Assembly: GCF_901538265.1 (NCBI RefSeq)
Contig: NZ_LR593886.1
Coordinates: forward strand, 806,001 to 870,000
Length of the DNA stretch: 64,000 bases
Origin: Gemmata massiliana
GTDB lineage: Bacteria; Planctomycetota; Planctomycetia; Gemmatales; Gemmataceae
Direction: 5' to 3'
Below are positions 33,857 through 42,125 of the stretch, in pieces; the stretch's first letter is position 1, and every line of letters starts with the position of its first letter. The notes under the pieces were generated by a model, which saw only the letters and a list, made by a program, of their open reading frames with translations, was not told the origin of the DNA and made no database searches. The translations under genes and the position numbers were made by a program.

Positions 33857-35209
33857 ATGCTCGACGTTGTGCTGAACCGTCAGACGCACACCGTATGTAC
33901 CGACGCCCCCGCCCGTGGAACGAATTCGACCAATCGACGCGACTTCCTCCGCGTCGGAGCCCTCGCGGGGGTGTCGCTCCCCGCGCTGCTCCGAGCGGAA
34001 GCCGGGGCCGCTGCGAAATCGGGCGGGAATAAAGGGGCGCGGGCGAAGTCGGTCGTGCTCGTTTACCTCGGTGGCGGGTTGTCGCACCACGACAGTTTCG
34101 ACCCGAAGCCCGAAGCCCCGGACGACATTCGCGGGAAGTACAACACGATCGAGACGGCCGTACCCGGGCTCCGGATCGGCGAGCGCCTGCCGCTGATGGC
34201 GCAGGTGATGAACAAGATCGCTCTGGTACGGTCCGGGGCGCACAACAACGACCACCACGAAACTGCGACCAACTGGGTGCTGTCCGGGCGGTTCGGCACT
34301 CCGTTCGGCGATTACCCCGCGGTCGGCGCCGTGGTCGCGCACGAAACCGGCTTCACCGGAACGCTGCCGCCCTACGTCGCGGTTCCGCAGAACCCGTCGT
34401 TCACCTGGGAGTTGGGGAAGAGTGCGTTCCTCGGCGGGCGGTACGAATCGTTCAAGGCCGGCGACCCGAGCCGCCAGAATTACAAGGTGCAAGACCTGAC
34501 GGCCGCCGACGTGGACGCGAAGAAAGCTGCCCGACGCGACACGCTCTTACAAGTCGTGGATGGGCTCGCGAAGCGCGTCGAGGGGAACGACCAGATCGCC
34601 ACTTACGACGAGTTCCACGCCCGCGCCCGGGCGATGGTGCTCTCGACCGAAGCGCGGACCGCGTTCGCCATCGACCGCGAATCCGACCGGGTGCGCGACC
34701 GCTACGGCCGCAACACGGCCGGTCAATCGATGCTGCTCGCGCGCCGGTTGGTCGAGAGCGGCGTGCGCTTCGTCACGGTCAACTACGGCGGGTGGGACCA
34801 CCACGGCAAAATCTTCGAGGGGCTGGACAAGAAGCTGCCGGAGTTCGACCGCGCGGTCTCGGCGCTCGTCGAGGACATGCACGCACGCGGCACGTTCGAG
34901 AACACGATGCTCGTTGTGATGGGCGAGTTCGGGCGGACGCCGAAACTGAACAAGGACGCGGGCCGCGACCACTGGGGCCAGGCCGCGTCGCTCCTCTTCG
35001 CGGGCGCGGGGGTAAAGCCGGGGCTGGTTCTCGGCAAGACCGACAAGCACGGCGCGTACACAACCCAGCGCCCGGTGACGCCCGCGGACGTCGCGTACAC
35101 CATCCTCGACTCGCTCGGGATCGACCCGCGCAAGCAACTGGTCACACCGGACGGGCGCCCCATCGAGATCCTCGATCAGGGTGAAACCGTGAAAGAACTG
35201 TTCGAGTGA
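33857..35209 (+). CDS. DUF1501 protein, Tat-exported
   Basis: A 450-residue protein. The twin-arginine signal is NRRDFLRVGALAGVSLPALL, about 25 residues in. Family marks are VYLGGGLSHHDSFDPKPEAP, RSGAHNNDHHETATNWVLSG, TVNYGGWDHHGKI, MLVVMGEFGRTPKLN and GRDHWGQA. The metal-site-like His/Asp residues resemble the alkaline phosphatase/sulfatase fold. DUF1501 proteins are very common in planctomycetes and usually pair with DUF1549/DUF1553 cytochromes, but this copy stands alone. AGGAG lies 8 bases before the ATG. The substrate is unknown; sulfated or phosphorylated polysaccharide has been suspected for the family. Confidence 0.92.
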   Translation: MLDVVLNRQTHTVCTDAPARGTNSTNRRDFLRVGALAGVSLPALLRAEAGAAAKSGGNKGARAKSVVLVYLGGGLSHHDSFDPKPEAPDDIRGKYNTIETAVPGLRIGERLPLMAQVMNKIALVRSGAHNNDHHETATNWVLSGRFGTPFGDYPAVGAVVAHETGFTGTLPPYVAVPQNPSFTWELGKSAFLGGRYESFKAGDPSRQNYKVQDLTAADVDAKKAARRDTLLQVVDGLAKRVEGNDQIATYDEFHARARAMVLSTEARTAFAIDRESDRVRDRYGRNTAGQSMLLARRLVESGVRFVTVNYGGWDHHGKIFEGLDKKLPEFDRAVSALVEDMHARGTFENTMLVVMGEFGRTPKLNKDAGRDHWGQAASLLFAGAGVKPGLVLGKTDKHGAYTTQRPVTPADVAYTILDSLGIDPRKQLVTPDGRPIEILDQGETVKELFE

Positions 35210-35264
35210 TTCTGGGCGAGCGGTCGTTGTGAGCTTGGAGGCGCCTCCAGGCTCGCAACGGAAC

Positions 35265-35324
35265 TCACCTCCCGACGGCCTTCTTCAGTTCATCCAATAC
35301 CAGTTGGACGTCGGTTTCGTTCGC
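35265..35324 (-). pseudogene. Remnant of the 3' end of a redoxin-like gene (paralogue of 37002-37568)
   Basis: Read on the minus strand this stretch encodes NETDVQLVLDELKKAVGR and a stop. The intact gene 1.7 kb away ends NETDVQSVLDELKKAVGK. A stop codon directly precedes the fragment and no further similarity was seen upstream. At the DNA level about 47 of 56 bases match, so the duplication is old. Confidence 0.8.
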
Positions 35325-35412
35325 CTATTGTGAAGGCGGTTTTCGTGCGGTAACAGTAAATCGAGTATTGAGTTTTGTCCTCCGCGTGTGTTACGATCAA
35401 ACGATGAGTTCT

Positions 35413-35446
35413 GTGTTTCGTGCGCGAAGCCTCGCGCACGAAACAC
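35413..35446. repeat. Perfect 15-bp hairpin in the leader of the thioredoxin-like gene
   Basis: The arms GTGTTTCGTGCGCGA and TCGCGCACGAAACAC pair perfectly around an AGCC loop. The hairpin ends 25 bases before the GTG start at 35472. There is no T run. It may be a leader structure or an attenuating element. Confidence 0.85.
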
Positions 35447-35471
35447 GGGTTCGGCCATCGGAGGGTTGGCG

Positions 35472-36704
35472 GTGAAGTGTACGTTGTTTGTAGCCGTGTT
35501 CTGCGGCACCAGTTTTGTTTTCAATTCGGTCCTTGCCGATCCGCCGAAAACTCCAGCAAGCTCACTTCCACGTGACCAACCCGAGTGGGTCGCCGAGATC
35601 GAGGCGGCGATCAAAGCCCAGAAAGACCGTCAACAGAAGCTCTTCGCCGAGTTTGCCGAAAAGTGGGGGAAAGCGAAGAGCGAAACCGAGCAGGATGCGC
35701 TCGAAAAATGGCGGCACGAAGCCGTCCATGAACTGAGGAAAGCCGACCGCACAGCGGCTCATTCTCTCATGTCGTTGCTGCGCAAACACGCCGATGATCC
35801 AAAGGTGTACATGGGATTGGCCTTTGCCACAATGCACGGCGGCAGCGATGACCGTGAAGAAGCTGGCGCTCTGATGGGTAAGTATCACCTGTCCAACCCA
35901 ATTGTGCTGAAGTGGGCACAATTCGGACGCGGTGACGGGTGTGACGATTTCCGGGAGCCAATCATCCGCGATCTCCTCGCCGATAAAGAAATGGCTGTGA
36001 AGGATCGGACCCTCCTGCAATTCTCTTTGGCCCAGTATTTGAAACACAAGGCTGAAGTCGCCCGAATGTCGGATCGGTCGATCACTTGGCAATACGGTTC
36101 CGACTATATCGCCAAGTTTCGCAAGCGGGATGTGGCAAAGCTCGAAGCCGAAGCATTGGAAATCTTCGACCAACTGATCGCGAAAAAGGTGCCCGATGAA
36201 CTCCATCCCGGCTCTTCGATTCTGGAGTCTGCCAAAACCGAGGCGTATGAAATGCGCCACCTCGCGGTTGGCAAAAAGGCACCGGAGATCGTCGGCGAGG
36301 ATCTCGACGGCAAGCCGATGAAACTGAGCGACTACCGCGGCAAAGTGGTGGTGCTGGATTTCGGGGTGAGGCGTTGTAGTCCCTGTATCACTTTCGGTAG
36401 ACATCTGCGAAAGCTGATCGATCAATATGCCGGCCGGCCATTCGCTGGCGTCGGCGTCAATATCGATAAAGACCTGAAGGATGCCAAGGCGTTCGTTGAG
36501 GAGAACAAATTCACTTGGCCAACATTTTGGAATGGGCCGACCGGATGTGACGGCGGGATTGCGAAAGACTGGAATGTGCAGGGATTTCCCACGGTGTACG
36601 TGATTGACCATGCGGGCGTGATTCGCTCCAAAGCTCGTGGCCCGGAGTTCGATCCGCTGATCGAAGAGTTGGTGAAAAAAGCGGAGGCGGCTGCTGGGAA
36701 GTAG
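35472..36704 (+). CDS. Secreted TlpA/thioredoxin-like protein with helical N-terminal domain
   Basis: A 410-residue protein. The GTG at 35472 is chosen because GGAGG lies about 7 bases upstream and a signal peptide follows (KCTLFVAVFCGTSFVFNSVLA). Residues about 40-255 are helical and charged. A TlpA/redoxin domain spans about 262-405: VGKKAPEIVGEDLDGKPMKL, the active-site CSPC in RRCSPCITF, GVNIDKDLKDAKAF, and the cis-Pro loop GFPTVYVID. It is probably a periplasmic thiol-disulfide protein. Base composition looks clearly less GC-rich than its neighbours. It lies between an old remnant and the intact copy of the next gene's 3' end, a sign of past rearrangement. Confidence 0.85.
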   Translation: MKCTLFVAVFCGTSFVFNSVLADPPKTPASSLPRDQPEWVAEIEAAIKAQKDRQQKLFAEFAEKWGKAKSETEQDALEKWRHEAVHELRKADRTAAHSLMSLLRKHADDPKVYMGLAFATMHGGSDDREEAGALMGKYHLSNPIVLKWAQFGRGDGCDDFREPIIRDLLADKEMAVKDRTLLQFSLAQYLKHKAEVARMSDRSITWQYGSDYIAKFRKRDVAKLEAEALEIFDQLIAKKVPDELHPGSSILESAKTEAYEMRHLAVGKKAPEIVGEDLDGKPMKLSDYRGKVVVLDFGVRRCSPCITFGRHLRKLIDQYAGRPFAGVGVNIDKDLKDAKAFVEENKFTWPTFWNGPTGCDGGIAKDWNVQGFPTVYVIDHAGVIRSKARGPEFDPLIEELVKKAEAAAGK

Positions 36705-36817
36705 CCTACTGAACCAGAGGGGCACGAGGCAAAGCAGGCCGAACCGGTTGCTGCACCTGACCCAACCACGTGATTGGTTTCCCTTTGCTCGGTGCGGCCC
36801 CTCACATCACTCCTTCC

Positions 36818-36873
36818 CGAGCACTGGGTCCAGGTCCGCGCCCGTGCGGGTGCGGACCTGGACCCAGTGCTCG
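36818..36873. repeat. Perfect 22-bp inverted repeat between convergent genes
   Basis: The arms 36818-36839 and 36852-36873 (CGAGCACTGGGTCCAGGTCC...) are exactly complementary with a 12 bp loop. The hairpin sits in the 297 bp gap between the convergent thioredoxin-like gene and the 37002 gene. It may block transcription in both directions, but no T run follows. Confidence 0.88.
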
Positions 36874-37001
36874 AGTACTCGGCCACCCGAGCGCCAAATT
36901 ACCTCCTCTGCTGCTATCTCATTTCGTCAAGTACGGCCAGCCGCAGCACACGACGGCGGTAGAGTGGAGTTTGGCTTTTACCGGAAATGCGTGCGTTCCC
37001 C

Positions 37002-37568
37002 CTACTTCCCGACTGCTTTCTTCAGTTCGTCCAAGACCGATTGGACGTCCGTTTCGTTCACCGAAGTGAATGCGAACGACTTCGCCACTTTCCCTTTATT
37101 CACGACCACGACCGTGAGGTGAACATCGGCGTTCACGCCCCAGTTGTTCGGGCCGCTCTTTTCGCCGTCGAACGCTGCCAGCGACGTTTTCGTGAACGTC
37201 AGCGACTTGTTAATCTTCGGCAGATACTCCTTGTGATTGTCGAACGCCTTCTCGCCGAGCCACACGGCCACGATCTCGGCCTTGTCGGACGTGTCGCCGA
37301 TCTTGTTGTCCAGCACCTTCATGAACCGCGCCGCGGGGCGCCCGCCGACCGGAATCCCGCCTTCTGCTGCCTGCACGAAGACGTAAATCGTCGGTTCGTC
37401 CTTGCGGTCGGCCGCGAAGTCTGCTTCCTTCCCCTCCACCTTCCCGACCACGCCGAACGCCTTCAGCGCCGGGACTTTTTCGCCCGCTTTCGGGCCAGAC
37501 TCATCAGCTCCGCGTGCGAGGGGAGCGAACGCAATGACGGCACACGCCGCGAATAATGCCGATTTCAT
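37002..37568 (-). CDS. Secreted redoxin-like protein of unknown function
   Basis: A 188-residue protein with a signal peptide (MKSALFAACAVIAFAPLARG). The mature part begins KAGEKVPALKAFGVVGKVEGKE, which resembles the start of a redoxin/thioredoxin fold. The following strands (PTIYVFVQAAEGGIPVGGRP, AEIVAVWLGEKAFDN, VHLTVVVVNKGKVAKSFAF) keep a thioredoxin-like order. No CxxC is present, so it is not an ordinary oxidoreductase. The C-terminal helix ends LDELKKAVGK. A decayed second copy of this end lies at 35265-35324. Confidence 0.75.
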   Translation of the reverse strand: MKSALFAACAVIAFAPLARGADESGPKAGEKVPALKAFGVVGKVEGKEADFAADRKDEPTIYVFVQAAEGGIPVGGRPAARFMKVLDNKIGDTSDKAEIVAVWLGEKAFDNHKEYLPKINKSLTFTKTSLAAFDGEKSGPNNWGVNADVHLTVVVVNKGKVAKSFAFTSVNETDVQSVLDELKKAVGK

Positions 37569-37654
37569 GCTGCCTCCTGATTCGGGCGAAGTGCCCGTGT
37601 GAGTAGAGTCACCGAATTGGCGCAGGCTTCCGAAAAAAGTGCGGGGTTATTGTC

Positions 37655-38014
37655 CTACGAAATCTCTCCGTCGGGCGTCACGCTGAGCGGGTACTCGGGC
37701 ACCGCCAGTCCCAGTGTCGGGATCGCGAGTAGCCTGCGATACCCGCGTGACACGCGGTGTTCTTCAGCCGCAACGAATGCCGAGTCCAGTTCCGCCTTTG
37801 CGAACAGCCCGTCGCACGCGACAGCCTCGAACGTCGGATCGACGATGTATTGGGCCAGCGCCGGGTTGCACCGCAGGTGCCGCTCGGGGAGGCGGTGAAG
37901 TAGCTCCAACGGCACTTCGCCGAGGACGAACCGCAGGTACAAATCGGATTCAGTCACGGTCTCAACGTCCGCGCCGCACACTTCGCACCGGTACCCTTCG
38001 TCGCACTTTGCCAT
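37655..38014 (-). CDS. Small conserved-looking protein with zinc-ribbon-like N-terminus
   Basis: A 119-residue cytoplasmic protein. The N-terminus has CDEGYRCEVCGADV, a CxxC knuckle typical of zinc ribbons. Two further cysteines lie in RCNPALAQYI and VACDGLFAK, so a four-Cys metal site is possible. The segment LPERHLRCNPALAQYIVD looks conserved. The function is not recognised. The start at 38014 is the only ATG that includes the CxxC knuckle. It is divergent from the SDR gene 81 bp away. Confidence 0.65.
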   Translation of the reverse strand: MAKCDEGYRCEVCGADVETVTESDLYLRFVLGEVPLELLHRLPERHLRCNPALAQYIVDPTFEAVACDGLFAKAELDSAFVAAEEHRVSRGYRRLLAIPTLGLAVPEYPLSVTPDGEIS

Positions 38015-38095
38015 TGTTTAACCAACGCTTGTGGACCGTTGGTAATATGTTAAGCGGTAGGGATGAGTTTCGGCTCGCAAAAGCGGGGCGCGTGA

Positions 38096-38875
38096 ATGGG
38101 TGTGTTGGACCGGTTCCGGCTCGACGGGCGCACGGCGGTTATTACAGGCGGCAGCCGCGGATTGGGCCGCGCGATGGGGCAGGCGCTCGCGGAAGCCGGA
38201 GCCGACCTAATTCTGGTCGGGCGCGACGAAGAGGCTCTGGACACCGCGCGCCAGGAACTGCTCGCCCTCGGGCGCCGGGTCGCGGTCGTTCCTGGGGACG
38301 TGTCCACACCCGTGGGGGCCGAAGCCGCGTGCCGGCAGGTTCTGAACCTGAACCGCCAAGTGGATATCCTGATTAATAACGTCGGCGGGCGCCGGGCGGA
38401 CGTGGCGATCGAAGACGTGCCTTTGGCTCAGTGGCAGGAACTGGTCGATCTGAACCTGACGAGCGCCTTGGTGTGCTCCCAGCAGTTGTGCCGAGGGATG
38501 CTCGATCGAGGGCGCGGGTCGGTGGTGAACGTGACGAGTATCGCGGGGCCGATCGCGATCAAGGGGATTCGCGGGCGGCACTACGAGACCACGAAATCGG
38601 CGCTCGCGGCCCTCACGCGCTCGATGGCCGCGGACTGGGCGCCCCGCGGGGTGCGAGTGAACGCGATCGCACCGGGCGTGTTCCTCACGGACCCCAACCG
38701 CCGGTGGTTCGGCGAGAAGCCGGACTTCCAGTCCGGGTTCGTGTCGCACATTCCGATGAACCGCATGGGCGAACCGGAGGAACTCGGCCCCGCCGCGGTG
38801 TTCCTCGCGAGCGACGCGGCCAGTTATGTCACCGGCGCCACGATCGTCGTGGACGGCGGGTATACGCTTTGGTGA
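38096..38875 (+). CDS. Short-chain dehydrogenase/reductase
   Basis: A 259-residue classical SDR. The NAD(P) motif is TGGSRGLG (residues 18-25), NNVG replaces the usual NNAG near 96, and the catalytic Ser (VTSIAG) and YETTK are present. The C-terminal ASYVTGATIVVDGGYTLW is the usual family ending. Members reduce or oxidise sugars, steroids or acyl chains. The lack of an acidic residue right after strand 2 (VGRDEE) suggests NADP preference, which is a weak inference. The substrate is unknown. Confidence 0.93.
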   Translation: MGVLDRFRLDGRTAVITGGSRGLGRAMGQALAEAGADLILVGRDEEALDTARQELLALGRRVAVVPGDVSTPVGAEAACRQVLNLNRQVDILINNVGGRRADVAIEDVPLAQWQELVDLNLTSALVCSQQLCRGMLDRGRGSVVNVTSIAGPIAIKGIRGRHYETTKSALAALTRSMAADWAPRGVRVNAIAPGVFLTDPNRRWFGEKPDFQSGFVSHIPMNRMGEPEELGPAAVFLASDAASYVTGATIVVDGGYTLW

Positions 38876-38890
38876 ACGAGAGAGATTGGC

Positions 38891-38982
38891 CACAAAGAAG
38901 CACAAAGGGCACAAAAGAAAACCAAGAGCAATTCTCGTTCTTCTCTTCTGCCTTTGTTTTGTGCCCTTTGTGCTTCTTTGTG
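38891..38982. repeat. Perfect 26-bp inverted repeat (CACAAAGAAGCACAAAGGGC type)
   Basis: Arms 38891-38916 and 38957-38982 are exactly complementary. Each arm is itself made of the word CACAAAG repeated with small changes. The spacer is about 40 bp and strongly purine/pyrimidine biased. It fills the gap between the SDR gene and der, ending 33 bp before the der start. Confidence 0.9.
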
Positions 38983-39015
38983 ACCGTGCAGCTTTGCTTT
39001 ATCTGAGGTTTCGTC

Positions 39016-40506
39016 GTGTCCCTTCCCATTGTTGCGATCGTCGGCCGGCCGAACGTCGGCAAGTCGTCGCTGTTTAACTGGCTCGCCGGGCGCCGGATCA
39101 GCATCGTTGATCCCACCGCGGGCGTCACGCGCGACCGCGTGTCCACCGTCGTCGAGCACGGCGGGCGCGTGTGGGAGATCATGGACACGGGCGGGATCGG
39201 GATCGTGGACGTGGACGATCTCAGCGCCGACGTGGAGCGGCAGATCCAGCTCGCCATCGAGTCCGCGGCGCTCGTCGTGTTCATGGTGGACGTGCGTGAG
39301 GGCGTCGTCCCGCTCGACGAGGACGTCGCGGCGCGGCTCCGGACGATCAACAAGCCGGTGATCCTGGTCGCGAACAAGGCGGACACGGAGAAGTTCGGCC
39401 AGCAGGCCGGGGAGTTCTGCCGGCTCGGGTACGGCGACCCGCTGTGCGTGAGCGCCGACCAGAAGCTCGGCAAGGACGACCTGTTCGAGGCCATCGTCGC
39501 GAAGCTGCCGCCGGACACGGGCGAAACCGCGCCCGCCGAGGCCGCGCTCATGATCGCCACCGTGGGCCGGCGCAACGCGGGCAAGAGCACGTTTATCAAC
39601 AGCCTGGCCGGGGCCGAGCGGGTGATCGTGTCCGAGGTGCCCGGGACCACGCGCGACAGCGTGGACGTGCGCATCGAGCGCGACGGCAAGTCGTACATCG
39701 CCATCGACACGGCCGGCGTGCGAAAAACGGCCAAGATGGGCACGAACATCGAGTTCTACAGCACCCACCGCGCCCAGCGGTCGATCCGCCGGGCCGACGT
39801 CGTGCTGCACTTCTTTGACGCGCGGCACCGCGTCAGCCGCGTGGACAAGCAACTCGCCGAGTACATCGTCGAGGAGAACAAGCCCGCGATCTTCGTCGTC
39901 AACAAGTGGGATCTGGTCAAGGATTCCATGAGCACCGAGAAGATGGCCGAGTACGTCCGGGCGATGTTCCCGATGCTCGACCACGTCCCCATCGCGTTCA
40001 TCACGGCGAAAGAGGGGAAGAACGTGCTCCGGCTGCTGCAACTCGCGGTGCAGTTGCACAAGCAGGCCGGGCTGCGGGTGAGCACCGGCGACCTGAACCG
40101 CACGATCCGCGCCGCGATCGAAGCGAACCACCCGCCGATGTCCGGCAGCAAGACGCCGAAGGTGTTCTACGCGACGCAGATCGGCGTCCACCCGCCGACC
40201 ATCGTGCTGTTCACCAACGGCCCGGAACTGTTCGACCAGACCTACATCCGCTACCTGATGAAAGTGCTCCGCGACACGTTCCCGTTCTCGGAAGTGGCCA
40301 TCAAGATCGTCCTCCGCGCGAAGGGCGAGGGCATGCGCCGCGGACCCGAGGACGAACTGGTCGAAGAGATCCCCGACACAGAAGAAGAGACGCCGATCGT
40401 CCGCGCCCCGCGCTACACACCGCCGCCAGAACCGGTCGAGGAGGAGAGCGAACCCGACCAGCGCCCGCGCAAGAAGCCCCGTGGCTCGGAAACGTGGGAC
40501 TTCTAA
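39016..40506 (+). CDS. der: Ribosome-assembly GTPase Der (EngA)
   Basis: A 496-residue protein with two GTPase domains in tandem and a C-terminal KH-like domain, required for 50S ribosomal subunit maturation. G-domain 1 has GRPNVGKSSLF, MDTGGIG and NKAD. G-domain 2 has GRRNAGKSTFI, DTAGVRK and NKWD. The KH-like part (about 355-440) includes VFYATQIGVHPPTIVLFTNGPELF. A charged, Pro-rich C-terminal tail of about 45 residues exceeds the usual length. The GTG start at 39016 follows GAGG by 7 bases. Confidence 0.97.
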   Translation: MSLPIVAIVGRPNVGKSSLFNWLAGRRISIVDPTAGVTRDRVSTVVEHGGRVWEIMDTGGIGIVDVDDLSADVERQIQLAIESAALVVFMVDVREGVVPLDEDVAARLRTINKPVILVANKADTEKFGQQAGEFCRLGYGDPLCVSADQKLGKDDLFEAIVAKLPPDTGETAPAEAALMIATVGRRNAGKSTFINSLAGAERVIVSEVPGTTRDSVDVRIERDGKSYIAIDTAGVRKTAKMGTNIEFYSTHRAQRSIRRADVVLHFFDARHRVSRVDKQLAEYIVEENKPAIFVVNKWDLVKDSMSTEKMAEYVRAMFPMLDHVPIAFITAKEGKNVLRLLQLAVQLHKQAGLRVSTGDLNRTIRAAIEANHPPMSGSKTPKVFYATQIGVHPPTIVLFTNGPELFDQTYIRYLMKVLRDTFPFSEVAIKIVLRAKGEGMRRGPEDELVEEIPDTEEETPIVRAPRYTPPPEPVEEESEPDQRPRKKPRGSETWDF

Positions 40507-40550
40507 AGGGCGAACGGCCGGGGTGAGGCGCTCAAACAAAGACGAAAAAG

Positions 40551-40697
40551 CGCCGCGGATAACGCAGATTACGCGGATCAAACAACAGAGCGCGTGTTTG
40601 TGACCCCACCTGGGTTACAAACACGCGCTGTTGTTTTCTGAACTCTGCTCTCTGTTCTCTGCCTTCTGATCTGCGTTTATCCGCGTTCATCCGCGGC
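40551..40697. repeat. Nested inverted repeats after der
   Basis: The outer arms (about 40551-40579 and 40665-40697) carry the word GCGGATAACGCAGATTACGC and its complement (CTGCGTTTATCCGCGTTCATCCGCGG). The inner arms (40580-40606 and 40612-40636, about 25 bp) are AAACAACAGAGCGCGTGTTT-like with a 5-base loop (CACCT). Between them lies a CTCTGCTCTCTGTTCTCTGCC stretch in the spacer. It occupies nearly all of the gap between the convergent der and DUF1080 genes. Confidence 0.88.
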
Positions 40698-40703
40698 GAA
40701 TTC

Positions 40704-42017
40704 TTATTTCTCGATCTTCCGGATCTCGATCTTGCGGAACGCGACCGGGTCGTCGTGCCCGGCGAAGCCGAAGTGCCCCGAGGTGCGGTCCTTGCCGACG
40801 TGCGGGGTCTTGTCCTTGAATTCGGTGACCTTGCTCAGGTCCGCGTCGAGGACGCGCGTGCCGTTCAGCTCGACCACGATCGTCGGCCCCTTCACGGTCA
40901 CTTCCGCGAAGTTCCATTCGCCCACCGGCCGCAGGAACCCGCGGTGCGCCGGGACCATGCCGTAAGCGGAGAGGTTGTACTGGCGCGGGTCGAGCTTCGC
41001 GTACATCGGGTGCGTGTCGTCGAGGATCTGCAGTTCGCACATGGCGTCCGTCGCGACGTGCGCGTTCCCGTTGGGCGTGCGGATCGCGAGCCCGTTGTTC
41101 CCGCCGGCCGGGAGCTTGTACTCCAGGCGCGCCGTGAAGTCCGCGTACTCGGCCTTCGTGATGAGGTTCCCGCCCTTGCCCTTCTTGCACACGATCGCGC
41201 CGTCCACGACCTCGTAGTTGTCCACCGCGCCGGCCCACCCGTCGAGGGTCTTGCCGTTGAACGAGCTGTCGAAGCCCTTGGAGTCGCGCTTGCGCAGGAT
41301 CTCGTTCGCTTCGGTCGCGGGGATCTCGCGCACGAACACGTTGCGCCAGCGGATCTCGCCGCCGTGCGTTTGCAGCAGGATCTTGCCCGCCTTCGGCAGC
41401 GGCGCCTTGCGGTCCCAGAAGTTCTCCATGCGGGCGTTATCGACCACGAGCTTGCCGTTGAGGTACACGGTAGTGCGCTCGCCCACTTGGACGATGCGGA
41501 ACGAGTTCCACTCGCCGAACGCCTTGTCCGCGTGGACCAGGGGCAGTTGCCCGGCCGCGCCCTTCGAGTTGTTGAACAGCCCGCCGGACCCCTTGTCCGC
41601 GCTCAGGTTCCACTTCCCGCCCTCTTTCGTCGTGTCCCAGATCTGCACCTGCGGCGTGTCGCGCAGGTAGATGCCGCTGTCGGCCTTCGCGACGGTCTTG
41701 TACTCGACGAGCAACTCGATGTCGCCGTAGTCCTTGTCGGTGGTGAGGTACGCGCCGTTGCCGTCGTTGACCAACTCGTCGCCGGAGACGGACCAGTGCT
41801 TCTTCGCGTCGGCGGTCCACTCCGCGATCTTCTTCGCGCGATCCTCGGGCGACAGTTTCGCGAGGTCGGCCGGCGCGCCGCCCTTCGCGTGGATGGCCCA
41901 TCCGTGCCAGCCGTCGAGGTTCTTGCCGTTGAACAGCGGCGTGAACCCTTTCGGCGGTTCGGCAGCGAGGAGCGGGACGGCCGCGTACAGTGCAACGCAG
42001 GACAGGAGGTAACGCAT
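40704..42017 (-). CDS. Secreted protein with two DUF1080 (3-keto-disaccharide hydrolase-type) domains
   Basis: A 437-residue protein with a signal peptide (MRYLLSCVALYAAVPLLA). Domain 1 (about 22-235) starts GFTPLFNGKNLDGWHGW and ends in KILLQTHGGEIRWRNVFVREI. Domain 2 (about 250-435) starts GFDSSFNGKTLDGWAG and ends GHFGFAGHDDPVAFRKIEIRKI. These are jelly-roll/LamG-like domains common in planctomycetes and Bacteroidetes and linked to 3-keto-sugar hydrolysis or glycan binding. Which copy, if either, is catalytic cannot be told. Confidence 0.92.
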   Translation of the reverse strand: MRYLLSCVALYAAVPLLAAEPPKGFTPLFNGKNLDGWHGWAIHAKGGAPADLAKLSPEDRAKKIAEWTADAKKHWSVSGDELVNDGNGAYLTTDKDYGDIELLVEYKTVAKADSGIYLRDTPQVQIWDTTKEGGKWNLSADKGSGGLFNNSKGAAGQLPLVHADKAFGEWNSFRIVQVGERTTVYLNGKLVVDNARMENFWDRKAPLPKAGKILLQTHGGEIRWRNVFVREIPATEANEILRKRDSKGFDSSFNGKTLDGWAGAVDNYEVVDGAIVCKKGKGGNLITKAEYADFTARLEYKLPAGGNNGLAIRTPNGNAHVATDAMCELQILDDTHPMYAKLDPRQYNLSAYGMVPAHRGFLRPVGEWNFAEVTVKGPTIVVELNGTRVLDADLSKVTEFKDKTPHVGKDRTSGHFGFAGHDDPVAFRKIEIRKIEK

Positions 42018-42125
42018 GGGAAACCCGTGTGGAACAAACTGGCAGATCGACCGGCGGGGTGAACAAGATACGTGAAACCGCGGGCAGCGTGAACCGAGTC
42101 CCGTTCGCCCCGCCGAGTATTCTCG

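Noticed and set aside
38824..40581. Minus-strand frame of 585 codons antisense to der
   Set aside because: Asp/Arg/His-rich translation typical of the complement of a high-GC gene; der is unmistakable on the plus strand.
40755..42062. Plus-strand frame of 435 codons antisense to the DUF1080 gene
   Set aside because: Val/Arg/Leu-rich shadow without domain similarity; the minus strand encodes two DUF1080 domains and a signal peptide.
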